Notes: a model not told the origin generated them from the letters alone. A DNA stretch of 64,000 nucleotides from Mauremys mutica (GCF_020497125.1 NC_059075.1:66979321-67043320), one strand, 5' to 3'. Shown: positions 1-11,164, numbered from the stretch's first letter. Numbers and translations: made by a program.

Positions 1-317
1 ATTTTCCAGAGACCAAACAGACAGACTTTTGTATAAAAGCCTGGGTTTTAAACTGACTCCAGGCCGCCTTCCTGATCCAGGAAATGGACAGGACTCCTGG
101 TCCATGGAGAGTCCCAGTCCTTAGGGGAGGATTGGAAGGACATGGCCCAGGGGGGCAGGGGACCATGGCAATGGGATATGGGAAGCTAGCACCAACGGGG
201 TCCACGCAGCTCCACAGGTGTTCCTTGTACCTCACTTGGGGGTGGCTTTGGTGGCAGGGCAGCCACACAGATAGATGGAGGGTTAAGCAGCCCTCAGGGG
301 GGCTGCACAAAACCCAA

Positions 318-363
318 CCAATGGGAGGAGGGCCTGTAGAGAGCCAGTCAGGGCCATATAAGA
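318..363 (+). promoter_or_regulatory. CCAAT and TATA boxes of the LTR-like repeat
   Basis: CCAAT (318-322) is followed about 35 bases later by a TATA-like CATATAAG (355-362), the spacing expected of a retroviral-type RNA polymerase II promoter in a U3 region. It is inferred from motif spacing only. Confidence 0.35.
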
Positions 364-746
364 AGGGCTGCTCAACAGAGCAGGGGCAGTCTGTCCCTGG
401 AGTGCAAGGGAGAAGGACTGGCTGCCTTAGAGAAGTACCTTAGATAAAGCAGTGCTGGGCAGGGTCAAGGGAGCAATAGGGAGCTCCAGCCTGAGGCCCC
501 TGATACAAAGGGCTGGGAAGATGCCAGAGCTGCGGGGAAGTGGCTCAGGAAAATGGAGGAGAGGCCGCTGGCTATAGGGTCCCTGGGTCGGGGCCCAGAG
601 TAGCGGGTGGGCCCGGGCCCCTCCTCCCCCTTCCTCTACTTGCCACAGAGGGGGTTGGCCAGAATTCGGACTGCAGTTTGCCCCATGAGGTGAGGAGCTA
701 GACCGAAGGCTGCAGTAGGCCACAGCGGCAAGTGGATGGACTAGAG

Positions 747-1056
747 CAGGGGTAGGCAACCTATGGCACGGGTGCCAAAGGCGGCACGCAAGCTGATTTT
801 CAGTGGCCCTCACACTGCCTGGTCCTGGCCACCAGTCAGGGGCGCTCTGCATTTTAATTTCATTTTAAATGAAGCTTCTTAAACATTTTAAAAGCCTTAT
901 TTATTTTACATACAATAATAGTTTAGTTTTATATTATAGACTTATAGAAAGAGACCTTCTAAAAACGTTAACATGTATTACTGGTACACGAAACCTTAAA
1001 TTAGAGTGAATAAATGACGACTTGGCACAGCACTTCTGAAAGGTTGCCGATCCCTG
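747..1056. mobile_element. hAT-type MITE (310 bp)
   Basis: Terminal inverted repeats are CAGGGGTAGGCAACCT on the left and the complement of AGGTTGCCGATCCCTG on the right (14 of 16 match). The element is flanked by a perfect 8-bp direct repeat GACTAGAG (739-746 and 1057-1064). The CAGGG terminus and 8-bp duplication are diagnostic of hAT insertion. It has no coding capacity and an AT-rich interior. It inserted into the surrounding LTR-like repeat, so it is the younger of the two. Confidence 0.85.
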
Positions 1057-1282
1057 GACTAGAGATAGCTGGTTCTCCCCGAAGCAGGGAGAAAGTGGAG
1101 CGGGGTACTGCCGGAAGGCCATGCCTAGAAGAGGATGCTGGGGAGTGACGCAGGTCTTAGAGGTGGAACAGAAGTGACGGCAGTGAGACACCACTAGAGG
1201 AAGGCACACTGGCAACCAAGAGCTAATTCCCAGCATGGCCAGCAGGAGGCGTTGCGACGGGGAGTCCTGCCCCGTTACACAA

Positions 1283-3467
1283 CCAGAGGGGCTATTGATG
1301 CTGCAGCCATGAGCACAGGAGGATTCTGTCCCCACTGCAATCTGCAAAGACCTCACCAGCAAACGCTGCCTGTTTGTTCAGGCTCAGTGCTCTGTCTAGG
1401 AGTGTGCTGGAAGGAACAACACCTCTCTGACCAAGCTTTCCGTTAACCAGACAGTTCTTAAATCCACTGGCATTTAACTGACTTGACCAGGGTTTCCCAT
1501 CCCTTTCTTTTAAGAACAGCAAGTTTGGCATTGCATGGTCATGGTGCTCCCTATATTAAGTTTGTTGTTTGCTTTAATTCCAACCCTTGCAAAGGGCATG
1601 CAGATCCTGTAGATGGGCACTTTATGAATGTGTGTGACAATAGTAAATATGTTGGGGGATGGGAAGTCCCACTGGATTTTATTTGTAGGGGTCTGATGAG
1701 ACTGACAGAACTTCCTGATTTTAGTCAAACGTATCTTGAACTCTTTTTAGCTTCACCCCAGTTTTGCATAGAGGTTTGGGGTTTGTACAAATGAAAAGGG
1801 GTTTCCTGAGCTGCCTCTGATTGGAGTATTGCATGGCCCTAGGAGGAAACCCCTCATTTCTGCATCGAGCCCTCCTTGGGTGGTACCTCCACTGGCTTCC
1901 CACGAGCTGAAGGTTGATAGGATCATGCCCCAAGTTTAAATCTGTCAAGACAGTCGCAGCAGTGCTTCTTCCTTGGCTCGAGTCACTGCTATAACTTCAA
2001 CACCATAAACCGTATGTCTTATGAAACGCACAACACATAGGTGAAAATGGGGAATCTTTCCCTCTGGAGTTTGTGTTCATGACCCCCTGGGAGGTCTAAA
2101 TTGCTTGTTGTGGACTAGTCACAAAAGTGACATGTGCCCTTTTCAATGGCAGACTGGTGAGCACTGGGGAGTGGGGAAAACCACCTAGCAGAGCAAATCT
2201 GCAAAATGATCTGCTGCCACGCAGCCCCATCTAACATTGAAATAAATACCTGGAAGCCATGAAAGGGTTAAATGTACGTGCCATTGCAGGAGACCCTCCT
2301 CTGAACAGGAGAGGCTTGTTAACCCAAGGTTTAAGGCAGCTAAGTGAAGTATTTCAGCTGTTCCTAGGTTAACTCCCCTATTGGCTCCAAAGCAGTGCTC
2401 CTGTTCGGAGTATAACAGATTGCAAAGTGGTTATTGTGTAACTCAGACAGAGCCCCTCCAAGCCTGTTGCTTTTAAGTGACACCTTCCCAGTGAGTGATA
2501 GCCAAGCCCGTGTACTTGCAAAAAAGATTTGAGGGTGTTTGATACAGAGTGAGATAAACATTGGTTCTGGAAGTGGGGGCGCAGGAAAGGAAGGAGAGGA
2601 GGAAGAAGTGTTTTGGCTGGACAGTCTGAACATGGGGCTGGGTATCTGTTTTTTGTTTTGTTCATTCTTATTCAAAGCATTAACAGAAATGATGTACCTG
2701 TTCTAGATAAATAAATGAGGAAAGGCCACCCAGGGTGTATATCTTTCTTCTCTATAAAGAATTATCCTGCTCAAGAAATCTTGACTATTCAGAAGATGGG
2801 ACAATATTGGTTAGATGAATGGATGTAGTTTCTCATTTTATTAAAAGTGGGCAAATTTAGTCATGATACAAAAGTACTCATTGAAGTGATAGACAACAGC
2901 TGCTATTTTTTTTAACTCTAGTCCATCCTTTCGCAATTAAAAAAAAACAACACTCTCCGCACCTGCCATGCAACTGTGTCTAGGCCAAATGGTTTGCGTG
3001 TAGCAGTCCATTGATCTGTTGTGTGCAAGTAGTGAATTGCTTGTTCACAGGGTCGTAATCTAAATGCTGCTCTAGGAGAGGCAGGCTATTAGGAGAGGTG
3101 ACTAAATGGTAGAACACTCTTTAGTGGAGAGCCAATGTTTTATTTAATAAACCACAGTTCACTACTCTTATTCACTGGAATCAAATCATGCGTTCAGAAT
3201 CACTTATTACAATCTATTTACTTGCATTACCATTAGCCTTGCTCTTATCTCTCTTTTGCATACGCTGTAAACTATTTGATCCAAAACATTTCAGATATAA
3301 AAAGGACAGTCTAACCATAGAGAGATGGGAGAGCTAAGAACTAGCCCTCTGTACTAGGGGCTAGGAGCAGAGCTGATGAACAGCTAGCATAAGAGCTGTA
3401 TGCTGACCAGGCATCCTCTTAGGGCTGCTTCTGCTATCCTGAAGGCCATTCGATGCCACCAGAGTGG
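1283..3467. other. no recognised feature
   Basis: Intergenic or intronic sequence of ordinary composition with short A/T runs. Short ORFs on both strands lack recognisable domains. I see no repeat termini that I can pair. Confidence 0.5.
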
Positions 3468-3824
3468 GGGTATGTCTACACTACGGGATTATACTGATTT
3501 TACAGAAACCAGTTTTTTAAAACAGATTGTATAAAGTCGAGTGCACGTGGCCACACTAAGCACATTAATTCGGTGGTGTGCGTCCATGTACCGAGGCTAG
3601 TGTCGATTTCTGGAGCGTTGCACTGTGGGTAGCTATCCCATAGTTCCCGCAGTCTCCCCCGCCCTTTGGAATTCTGGGTTGAGATCCCAGTGCCTGATGG
3701 GGCAAAAAACATTGTCGCGGGTGGTTCTGGGTACAGCCTCACCCCTCCCTCCGTGAAAGAAGCAGACAACCGTTTCGCGCCTTTTTTCCTGGGTGAACTG
3801 TGCAAACGCCATAGCACAGCAAGC

Positions 3825-5113
3825 ATGGACCCTGCTCAGCTCAAGACAGCAGTCATGGACGTTGTAAACACCTTGCGCATTATCGTGCAGTCTATGCTGA
3901 ACCAGGACCTGCAAAACCAGGCGAGGAGGAGGCGGCTACGGCAGCGTGGCGATGAGAGTGATGAGGACATGGACACAGAATTTCTCAAACCGCGGGCCCC
4001 TGCGCTTTGGAGATCCTGATGGTAATGGGGCAGGTTCTAGCCATTGAACGCCGATTTTGGGCCCGGGAAACAAGCACAGACTGGTGGGAACGCATAGTTT
4101 TGCAGATTTGGGACGATTCCCAGTGGCTGCGAAACTTTCGCATGCGTAAGGGCACTTTCATGGAACTTTGTGACTTGCTTTCCCCTGCCCTGAAGCGCCA
4201 GAACACAAAAATGAGAGCAGCCCTCACAGTTGAGAAGCGAGTGGCAATAGCCCTCTGGAAGCTTGCAACGCCAGACAGCTACCGGTCAGTTGGGAATCAA
4301 TTTGGAGTGGGCAAATCTACTGTGGGGGCTGCTGTGATGCAAGTAGCCAAAGCAATCATTAAGCTGCTGCTATGAAAGGTTGTGATTCTGGGAAATGTGT
4401 AGGTCATAGTGGATGGCTTTGCTGCAATGGGATTCCCTAACTGTGGTGGGGCGATAGATGGAACCCATATCCCTATCTTGGCACTGGATCACCTTGGCAG
4501 TCAGTACATAAACCTCAAGGGGTACTTTTCAATGGTGCTGCAAGCACTGGTGGATCACAAGGGACGTTTCACCAACATCCACGTGGGATGGCCGGGAAGG
4601 GTTCATGACGCTCGCGTCTTCAGGAACACTACTCTGTTTAAACGGCTGCAGCAAGGGAATTACTTCCCAGACCAGAAAATAACAGTTGGGGATATTGAAA
4701 TGCCTGTTGTTATCCTGGGGGACCCAGCCTACTCCTTGATGCCATGGCTCATGAAGCCATACACAGGCAGCCTGGACAATAGTCAGGAGTTGTTCAACTA
4801 CAGGCTGAACAAGTGCAGAATGGTGGTAGAATGTGCATTTGGCCGTTTAAAGGCGCGCTGGCACACATTACTGACTCGCTCAGACCTCAGCCAAACCAAT
4901 GTCCCCTTTGTGGAGCACACAGCAAGCAGCAATAACAATCTCTGTGAGAGTAAGGGGGAGACCTTTATGGCAGGGTGGGAGGCTGAGGCAAATCACCTGG
5001 CTGCTGATTACGTGCAGCCAGACACCAGGGCGATTAGAAGAGCACACCAGGAAGCGGTGTGCATCAGAGAAGCTTTGAAAACGAGTTTCATCATGGGCCA
5101 GGGTACGGTGTGA
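3825..5113 (+). pseudogene. Harbinger transposase (HARBI1-like DDE nuclease), broken
   Basis: The Met codon at 3825 begins a peptide (MDPAQLKTAV) matching the start of the copy at 52,778. An acidic stretch (GDESDEDMDT) follows, then the region with WARETSTDWW and FMELCDLLSP, a helix-turn-helix-like block (YRSVGNQFGVGKSTV), and the DDE nuclease: first Asp in GAIDGTHI, second in GDPAY, Glu in VVECAFGRLKARW. All three catalytic residues survive. Lesions seen are a frameshift near 4008-4020, a TGA at 4373-4375 just after the KSTV block, and a 32-bp inversion at 4908-4939 that replaces the conserved IAACCVLHNI motif with unrelated residues without shifting frame. The family role is excision and integration in the nucleus together with the Myb-like partner. 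Product not functional. Confidence 0.85.
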
Positions 5114-5213
5114 CTGCTGTGTTTGTTTCCCCTTGATGAACACCCCCCCCCTTGATTGACTCATTCCCTGTAAGCAACCCACCCTCCCCCTTCGATTACA
5201 GCTTGCTTAAGGA

Positions 5214-5253
5214 AATAAAGTCACTATAGTTTAAAAATCATGTATTCTTTATT
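5214..5253. promoter_or_regulatory. Convergent poly(A) signals of Harbinger copy 1
   Basis: AATAAA at 5214-5219 on + follows the transposase stop by about 100 bases. A minus-strand AATAAA at 5248-5253 follows the Myb-like gene. The two 3' ends therefore face each other with 28 bases between the hexamers. The same arrangement is kept in the copy at 54,115-54,154, where the minus signal is ATTAAA. Confidence 0.6.
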
Positions 5254-5347
5254 AATTCATTATAAAAAGAGGGAGAGAACTGACAAGGTAGCCTGGGTAT
5301 GGTTTGGGAGGAGGATAGGAAGGAAGGAAAAGGCCACTAAAAATTTT

Positions 5348-5823
5348 TCAAAATAATGACAGCCTTTTGGTTGGGCTGTCCACGGCGGTGGAGTGGGTGG
5401 GTGCACGAAGCCTCCCCCCACACGTTCTTACACGTCTGGGTGAGGAGGATATGGAACATGGTGAGGGGTGAGAGTGGTTACACAGGGGCTGCAGCGGCAC
5501 TCTGTGATCCTGCTGCTGTTCCTGAAGCTCCACCAGACGCCGGAGCATGTCAGTTTGATCACGCAGCAGCCCCAGCGTTGCATCATGCCTCCTCTGATCT
5601 TCCTGCCGCCACCTCTCATCTCGAGCGTCCCTCCTGTCCTCATGTTCACTGGCATCTTTCCTGTAATTTGATACCACGTCCTTCCACTCATTCAGATGAG
5701 CTCTTTCATTGCAGGTCACTTCCATGATTTCCGAGAACATTTCGTCTCGCGTCTTTTTTTTTTTCCGCCACCTTATCTGAGATAGCCTTCAGGATGGAGT
5801 AGGGAGGCTTGAAAAATTTGCAG
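5348..5823 (-). pseudogene. Harbinger Myb-like protein, exon 2 (coiled-coil tail)
   Basis: Reading on -, a pyrimidine-rich tract ending in ATGCAG gives a splice acceptor, with the exon starting at 5823. The peptide has an RDEMFSE-like block, then a long charged helix rich in Arg, Glu and Gln (residues with HEDRRDARDERWRQEDQRR), then LVELQEQQQDHRVPLQPL and a Ser/Pro tail. The middle is a predicted coiled coil, probably for dimerising or contacting the transposase. An A-run at about 5749-5765 makes the reading frame ambiguous upstream of the Met at 5740. The same exon occurs at 54,139-54,764. Confidence 0.7.
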
Positions 5824-6405
5824 CTGCATGAGGGAGGGAAAAAGGGAGAGAAGTATTTAGAAAGATACATTTTACAGAACAATGCTTACACTCTTTCATG
5901 GTGAACAACACTATTCACCTTACATAGGACATGTGATTTCACTACAAGGTCGCATTTTGCATCTTAATGTTGAGTGCCTGCGGCTCTGGTGTTAGAGATC
6001 TCACAGACGCAGGTCCGGGCAGCAGAATTCAGCTTGCATGCAGCCATGGTAAGCCACTGTCTTTCGGCTTCTGCAGCCTTCATATACACAGTGCCCTCCT
6101 TTCCCAAATACCAAGCAAAGCCCGTTCAGTGCTGCTTCTTTCCTGTTAACATGCAGCAGCAGAAACCAACCCCCCATCCAATTCTCTAGGATGATCGCTT
6201 TACCCCTCCCCCCACCACGTGGCTGGTAGCAGGGAAGATCCCTGCTAGCCAAACGCAAAAAAGCTCAGCACCAATCACCCCCCACCCCTTCCCCCTGCTT
6301 GGCTACGTGCAAGGAAGGATCTCTTTTAAGCAACAGGCAAACAGTCCAGTAGGAATGGCCATCTCTGTCCCCTTAATTAAATTTCTGAATTTCAACCAGA
6401 TTACC

Positions 6406-6696
6406 ATGAATGATATCACTCTCCTGAGGCTAACACAGCGAGATAAAGAACGGCTGTTGCTTGAATGCCAGCAAACACCGGGACCATATGCAGCTAGGCT
6501 TTGTCATGCAACGATACCAGATTACTTGCTACATGCATGGCGTGGTCAAGTGTCCTACCATGGAGGACGGAATAAGGCTGCCCTGCCCAGAAACCTTCTG
6601 CAAAGGCTTTTGGAGTACTTCCAGGAGAGCTTCATGGAGATGTCCCTGGAGGATTTCCGCTCCATCCCCAGACATGTTAACAGACTTTTCCAATAA
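6406..6696 (+). CDS. Conserved ORF antisense to the Harbinger Myb intron
   Basis: A 96-codon reading frame starts MNDITLLRLTQRDKERLLLE and ends NRLFQ followed by TAA. The frame is open further upstream (to 6307), but similarity to the second copy (55,335 onward) begins at this Met, which also favours this start. The two copies share most residues including ECQQTPGPYAA and ALPRNLLQRL. It lies wholly inside the intron (5824-6795) of the minus-strand Myb-like gene. I recognise no domain. It could be a third transposon protein, or a non-coding stretch that stayed open by chance. No clear promoter was identified. Confidence 0.35.
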   Translation: MNDITLLRLTQRDKERLLLECQQTPGPYAARLCHATIPDYLLHAWRGQVSYHGGRNKAALPRNLLQRLLEYFQESFMEMSLEDFRSIPRHVNRLFQ

Positions 6697-6795
6697 CTGT
6701 ACTGGCCATGAATGCATCCCAAGTCCTCAGGGCAAATTAATCATTAAAAACGCTTGCTTTTAAACCATGTTTTATATTTACAAAGGTACACTCAC

Positions 6796-7452
6796 CAGAG
6801 GTCCCTTCCATGGCTTCATTGTGTGGTATAGTGGCTTGGGAGGGCTAGGAGGGTAATTCCATCAGGGTGAGAAAAATATCCTGGCTGTTGGGGAGAACGG
6901 AGTGCTGTGTGCTCTCTACAAGCTCGTCCTCCTCATCTTCCCCGTCCGCAGAATCCTCAGCCATGGCTGAGATTACCACCCCCACCTCGGCATCCACAGA
7001 CGGGGTGGGGTAGTGGTGGCGGACCCCCTGAGAATTGCATGCAGCTCAGCGTAGAAGCAGCATGTTTTCGGCCCTGCCCCGGACCTTCCGTTTGCTTCTT
7101 TGGTTTTCTGGTAGGCTTGTCTGAGCTCCTTAACTTTCACATGGCACTGTACTGAGTCCCTGGTGTGGCCTCTCTGCATCATGGCCTTGGAAATTTTTTC
7201 AAATGTTTTTTCATTTCGTCTTTTGGAACGGAGTTCTGTTAGCACGGAATCCTCTCCCCATACAGCGATCAGATCCAGTACCTCCCGTGCGGTCCATGCT
7301 GGAGCTCTTTTTCGATTCTGAGGAGACTGCATTGTTACCTGTGCTGATGAGCTCTGCGTGGTCACCTGTGCTGGTGAGCGCTCCACGCTGGCCAAACAGG
7401 AAATGAAATTCAAAAGTTTGCGAGACTTTTCCTGTCTACCTGGCCAGTGCAT
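6796..7452 (-). pseudogene. Harbinger Myb/SANT-like DNA-binding protein, exon 1
   Basis: The peptide contains a trihelix-type Myb/SANT-like domain: NRKRAPAWTAREVLDLIAVW, then IS-AMMQRGHTRD, then KELRQAYQKTKEANG and CFYAELHAIL. This class of protein brings Harbinger transposase to the terminal repeats and into the nucleus. The usual first Met before QSSSAQ is ACG here, so translation would need the Met upstream or the one before QSPQNR. The C-terminal acidic part (EDSADGEDEEDELVE) lies one frame away, so there is a frameshift near 7010, and a TAG interrupts it at about 6845. The exon ends at 6796 in CCTCTG, followed by a GTGAGT donor. Confidence 0.8.
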
Positions 7453-7720
7453 CCGAGTTCAGATGGCTTTCCAGAGCGGTCACAATGGTGCACTGTGGGA
7501 TACCGCCTGGAGGCCAATACCGTCGAATTGCGGCCACACTAATCCTAATCCGACATGGCAATACCGATTTCAGCGCTACTCCCCTCGTCGGGGAGGAGTA
7601 CAGAAATTGGTTTTAAGAGCCCTTTATATCGATATAAAGGGCTTCGTTGTGTGGACGGGTGCAGGGTTAAATCGGTTTAACTCTGCTAAATTCGGTATAA
7701 ACGCGTAGTGTAGACCAGGC

Positions 7721-8489
7721 TTGAGAATCAGACCCAATAACAGAGAGTACAGTCCCTTTAAGGACTATGTAGACCCAGACAGTCAAGAAGGTCACATGAA
7801 TCCTAGGGAAGGAGCTGTGGCCTGGGGAGAGTTTAGGATTGTGGTTTTGTTACTTTTATTACCCTGGAAGGGTGGACTTCTAAGTGTGTCTGAAGGACTA
7901 AAATATCCACAATAGGAGAGTAACTCTATGGAGAGACCTTGATTCAGCAAAACACTTAAGAACAGGCTTGAAAACAAAGCATCTGCTTAAATCCCATTGG
8001 GACTGTGCTTCATTGCTTTACTGAATCAGGGCTAGAGAGAGGTAAACTTGCACTTACTCTCCAACAGTAAGAGACAGACTGTCTACCAATGTGGAAAGTG
8101 AGGCACGCTTGCAGCCTGACAGCAAGAGTCATGGCACCCATCTAAAAGCCCATATTGTTCTAATTGCATATAATTAAATTAGCATTTTGCCTATATTGAA
8201 TGTTCTCTGTAATGTCTACAGGTCCATTATTCACCCCTTTCCCCCTAATTAACTGTTCTACTCTTTGTAGGCCCATTTTCTCCACCCCATTGTTAATAAA
8301 ATGGGATCAGTGTCTCTGGGAGGGAAGCTTAGATTGTATCTAATTGTTCAAGGGAAAGAGGCATGTCTACCTGTCAGGTTTTGTCCCAGATTTCTAAAGT
8401 AAAATATCCTATTGGATAGGAGCTCCTTTGAACAGGTGTCTGCTGAAAATTATTATGTTGACTTTAAGGGAGCAGTGAAATCTTGTTCC
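7721..8489. other. no recognised feature
   Basis: No coding or paired repeat termini seen between Harbinger copy 1 and the L1 remnant. Confidence 0.45.
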
Positions 8490-10853
8490 ATATTTATCCA
8501 GTGTTTGTGATGCCCACACCAGCAAGGCCTATAATTGTTCTGCCCCATAATATTCTGTAACGTCTGGGGCTTCCATTTTGAAATCTCACATGCTTGAAGT
8601 TGTGACTACTCACCTGTTTAAAGTTAAGCATGTGCTTAAGAACTGGATTGGGGCCATATGGGGATACCATCCATTTCCTAAATGTGTTTTCCATCCCCAT
8701 GCCATCCAGCAGGTTTGAAAAATAATTCCATTCAACCCTTTCAAATGCCTTCTCTTGATTGTGTGACAGCAACATGACAGGTGTAGTCTTTGCCTGGGTC
8801 AAATAGATGACATCGGCAAGTGTCAGAAAGTAATCTGCAGTCTACAATAATCTTTGGGTCGCTCTTAATTAATAGTTGTAGCAGAATCTAGCCTATTAGC
8901 AAGCACCTTGGGAAGTACTTGCTACCTGCATGGAAGCTGGAAGGAGGAATCTAGGATGCTGAAGGGAAAAGTTTTTGGAGGAGGCATCAGGAAATCAATC
9001 TGTGTGCATGTGGCTTCAATGTTAGCTGCCGTTGCAGCACTTCTGTAAATAGTGCTCTTAATGAAAAGCGAGTTTAGTTTTAGAAACATGGAGTCCTCTC
9101 AATGTATTGCTCAGCAGGTGGTACATGAAACAGCCAATATCTTGGTATCAGTGTTTAAAAAGAAAATACCTCTGTTAGAGGCATAATCAGTTTTGCCTTG
9201 GCTGGGTTTCAAAATCAATGGGAGAAGGTCATATTTCATTGTGGTGTGGTGTGTGTGTGTTTTCATTTATTTATTTATTTGTTGACTTTGAGATAAGTCT
9301 GGGAAATTATTTTAAAAAAATTAAAAGCTTGGGAGTGAGATTCTTTCCTGGATCTTGGTAATATGTACATGAGAACCCATCAGACCCTGGAGACTTTCCT
9401 ACAGGCTCTTAGTCTATTATATTATATTCTTATTGACAATATAAATCTCTTCTACACTGATGGCTCTTTTGAAACCCCCTTTTGGTCCTTAGTGATAATA
9501 GGTAAATAAGAAGTTGCAATATACTTTCATAATCTGGTTTTCATTTATCTGGATTTCACTGGAGGCATAAAAACTCTCACAATTTACATTTTTGGGTTGT
9601 AGCTGAGGTATGTTGTTTAGCAATCACTCTAAAATGTCATCAAAGGATTAGTTAAAGGAGTCTTCCCTTCTCCCAGAGAGGTTTTCCTTGCTGCCCTCCC
9701 TAGTTGGCAACCAATATGCTGGGGAAAATCCTTTTAAAAGGAAATAAATTAAAAAATAAAATCCTATTCCATCCCATTCCAGCGTGTTGCCTCATCTGCC
9801 CTATCCCAGACTAGCTGACAGGCAGTACACTCCAGCTCCTTACTCCTGTCATCCCATTCCTAGTGCTCTTTCTGCGCTTTGTTTGCTGTAGCAATGTGTG
9901 TGCCAATACAGCTCCTAATAATCAAAGCTAAAATGGAAAGCTTGGAACAAATAGAATGTCAGTGTCCTAGACACTTTCTCCCCAACAGCGAGCATCTTCT
10001 GTCTCTACCCTCACTTCTATCTGTCACCATATGTACTCTTTGGAAGACATCTGTTCCATTTACTGGTCCTCTGGGCCGTGACTTGCTGCCGCTTCAACAG
10101 AGACCTTCTGCTAGTTCTGTTTCTTTCCTCCTTGAAGCACAATTCCAGCTCCTCTAGGAACTGTTCATGCTCCGCTACTGTACTGTAGTACAGCAATGTC
10201 AATTGGATGCCCAAATGGGATTTTATATTGGCCTGGAACAGCATTTCAGGGATCCTGATGAGCTCCCCTCTCATTCTTAATGTAAGTGAAGACCTCTTGG
10301 AAACATAACCACACTTTGTCCATATGCCTCCAGTGGGGAACTTGGTGCTCCAATGAGTCTCATTAAGGACCTGATCTCACATAGATTTGACTCTCTGCAG
10401 GACTGAGACCTAAGTGATTCTTGCCCTCGTGGTAGTGCAGTTGTACAGCCTTATCCCTAGGGCAGGACCTGGCAGCTCTGGTTATATACACAGGAGCTCC
10501 TTTCTCCTTCACCAAGGGTTCTCTTAGCAGGGTTCCCTTACATTTTTAGGGTTCCCTTTTATATTCCTCTCTGAACGCCTTCCCACCCTTCTATTATTTT
10601 TTCTTTCCTTATTCTCCAGATCGTCCATTTTTAGCTCCAAATCAAGCTCTTTGCCTTTCAAGTTTCTTATGTATATCAGTTAGTGCATCTGGATATTTTT
10701 GTTTCTGCCTGCCTTGACTTCAGGCACTCGATCAGCAAGTTCTTCTGTATTTCTCATTAATTCCCCTGAGCATCTCAGATCCCATTGATCTTGATTCAGA
10801 CATTAATTCTCTGTCTGCCTTTGTGGCACCACACTCCTTGTCTTCCTCAATTG
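8490..10853 (-). mobile_element. Decayed L1-type LINE (ORF1 coiled coil to RT)
   Basis: Several minus-strand patches fall in L1 order. Coordinates descend: a coiled-coil patch with LELKMDDLENKERKNN (about 10,600-10,640) like L1 ORF1; a patch at 10,017-10,280 that may be the endonuclease-RT linker; KSPGSDGF (about 9,375-9,400) like the GKSPGPDGF motif opening the RT domain; KVLANRL (about 8,900); and a block with EKAFERVEWNYF (about 8,700-8,760), equivalent to the DAEKAFDRVEW motif. All frames are broken. The 5' side is abutted by the hAT MITE at 10,854. Confidence 0.6.
8640..9405 (-). pseudogene. L1 ORF2 reverse transcriptase remnant
   Basis: Minus-strand translation gives, N- to C-terminal, KSPGSDGF, KVLANRLD, LADVIYLTQ and EKAFERVEWNYFSNLLDGMG, each matching successive conserved blocks of L1 ORF2 reverse transcriptase. 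The catalytic Asp expected before EKAF is absent (sequence reads HNQEKAF). Frameshifts separate the blocks, and the YADD-box part is missing from what I can read. Non-functional. Confidence 0.6.
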
Positions 10854-11156
10854 CAGGGCCGGCTCCAGACCCCAGCGCGCTAAGCGCGCGCTTGGGGCGG
10901 CATGCTGCGGGGGGCGCTCTGCCTGTCGCTGGGAGGGCGGCAGGTGGCTCTGGTGGACCTCCCGCAGTCGTGCCTGCGGAGGGTCTGCTGGTCCCGCGGC
11001 TCCGGTGGAGCATCCGCAGGCATGCCTGTGGGAGGTCCACCGGAGCCGCGGGACCAGCGGACCCTCCACAGGCACGTCTGCAGGAGGTCCACCGGAGCCA
11101 CGGGACCGGCGACCGCCAGAGCGCCCCCTGCGGCGAAATTCCTAGAGCCACCCCTG
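10854..11156. mobile_element. hAT-type MITE with GC-rich palindromic interior (303 bp)
   Basis: The termini CAGGGCCGGCTCCAG and CTAGAGCCACCCCTG are inverted. A perfect 8-bp target duplication CTCAATTG flanks the element (10,846-10,853 and 11,157-11,164). The interior holds repeated and inverted motifs around GGTCCACCGGAGCC, which is why long spurious ORFs appear on both strands. A relative lies at 58,591-58,870, and a looser one at 44,588-45,034. Confidence 0.85.
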
Positions 11157-11164
11157 CTCAATTG

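Larger units (their letters stand above)
1..1282 (+). repeat. LTR-like repeat fragment, interrupted by a hAT MITE
   Basis: This looks like part of a long terminal repeat. Its first 150 bases align by eye with 25,705-25,830 (shared run around TTAGGGGAGGATTGGAAGGA), so it belongs to an interspersed family present twice here. It has a CCAAT box at 318-322 and a TATA-like element at 356-363, and a plausible LTR-style end near CCCGTTACACA at about 1,282. The 5' boundary lies outside the window. The body is split at 739-1064 by a MITE. No gag or pol coding was seen next to it, so it may be a solo LTR. Family assignment is not possible from sequence alone. Confidence 0.45.
3468..7720 (+). mobile_element. 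PIF/Harbinger DNA transposon, copy 1 (near full length, decayed)
   Basis: The ends are inverted: GTCTACACTACG near the left end and CGTAGTGTAGAC near the right end. The order inside is a 5' region, a HARBI1-like transposase on + (3825-5113), converging poly(A) signals, and a Myb/SANT-like gene on - (exon 2 at 5348-5823, exon 1 at 6796-7452) with an extra + ORF in its intron. This two-gene convergent plan is that of autonomous Harbinger elements. Both genes carry lesions, so the copy cannot mobilise itself. The outermost bases of the two ends differ and I could not settle the 3-bp target duplication. Confidence 0.85.

Noticed and set aside
4880..5182. Minus-strand ORF with IVIAACCVLH
   Set aside because: It is the antisense view of the transposase gene; the motif appears on this strand only because of the 32-bp inversion.
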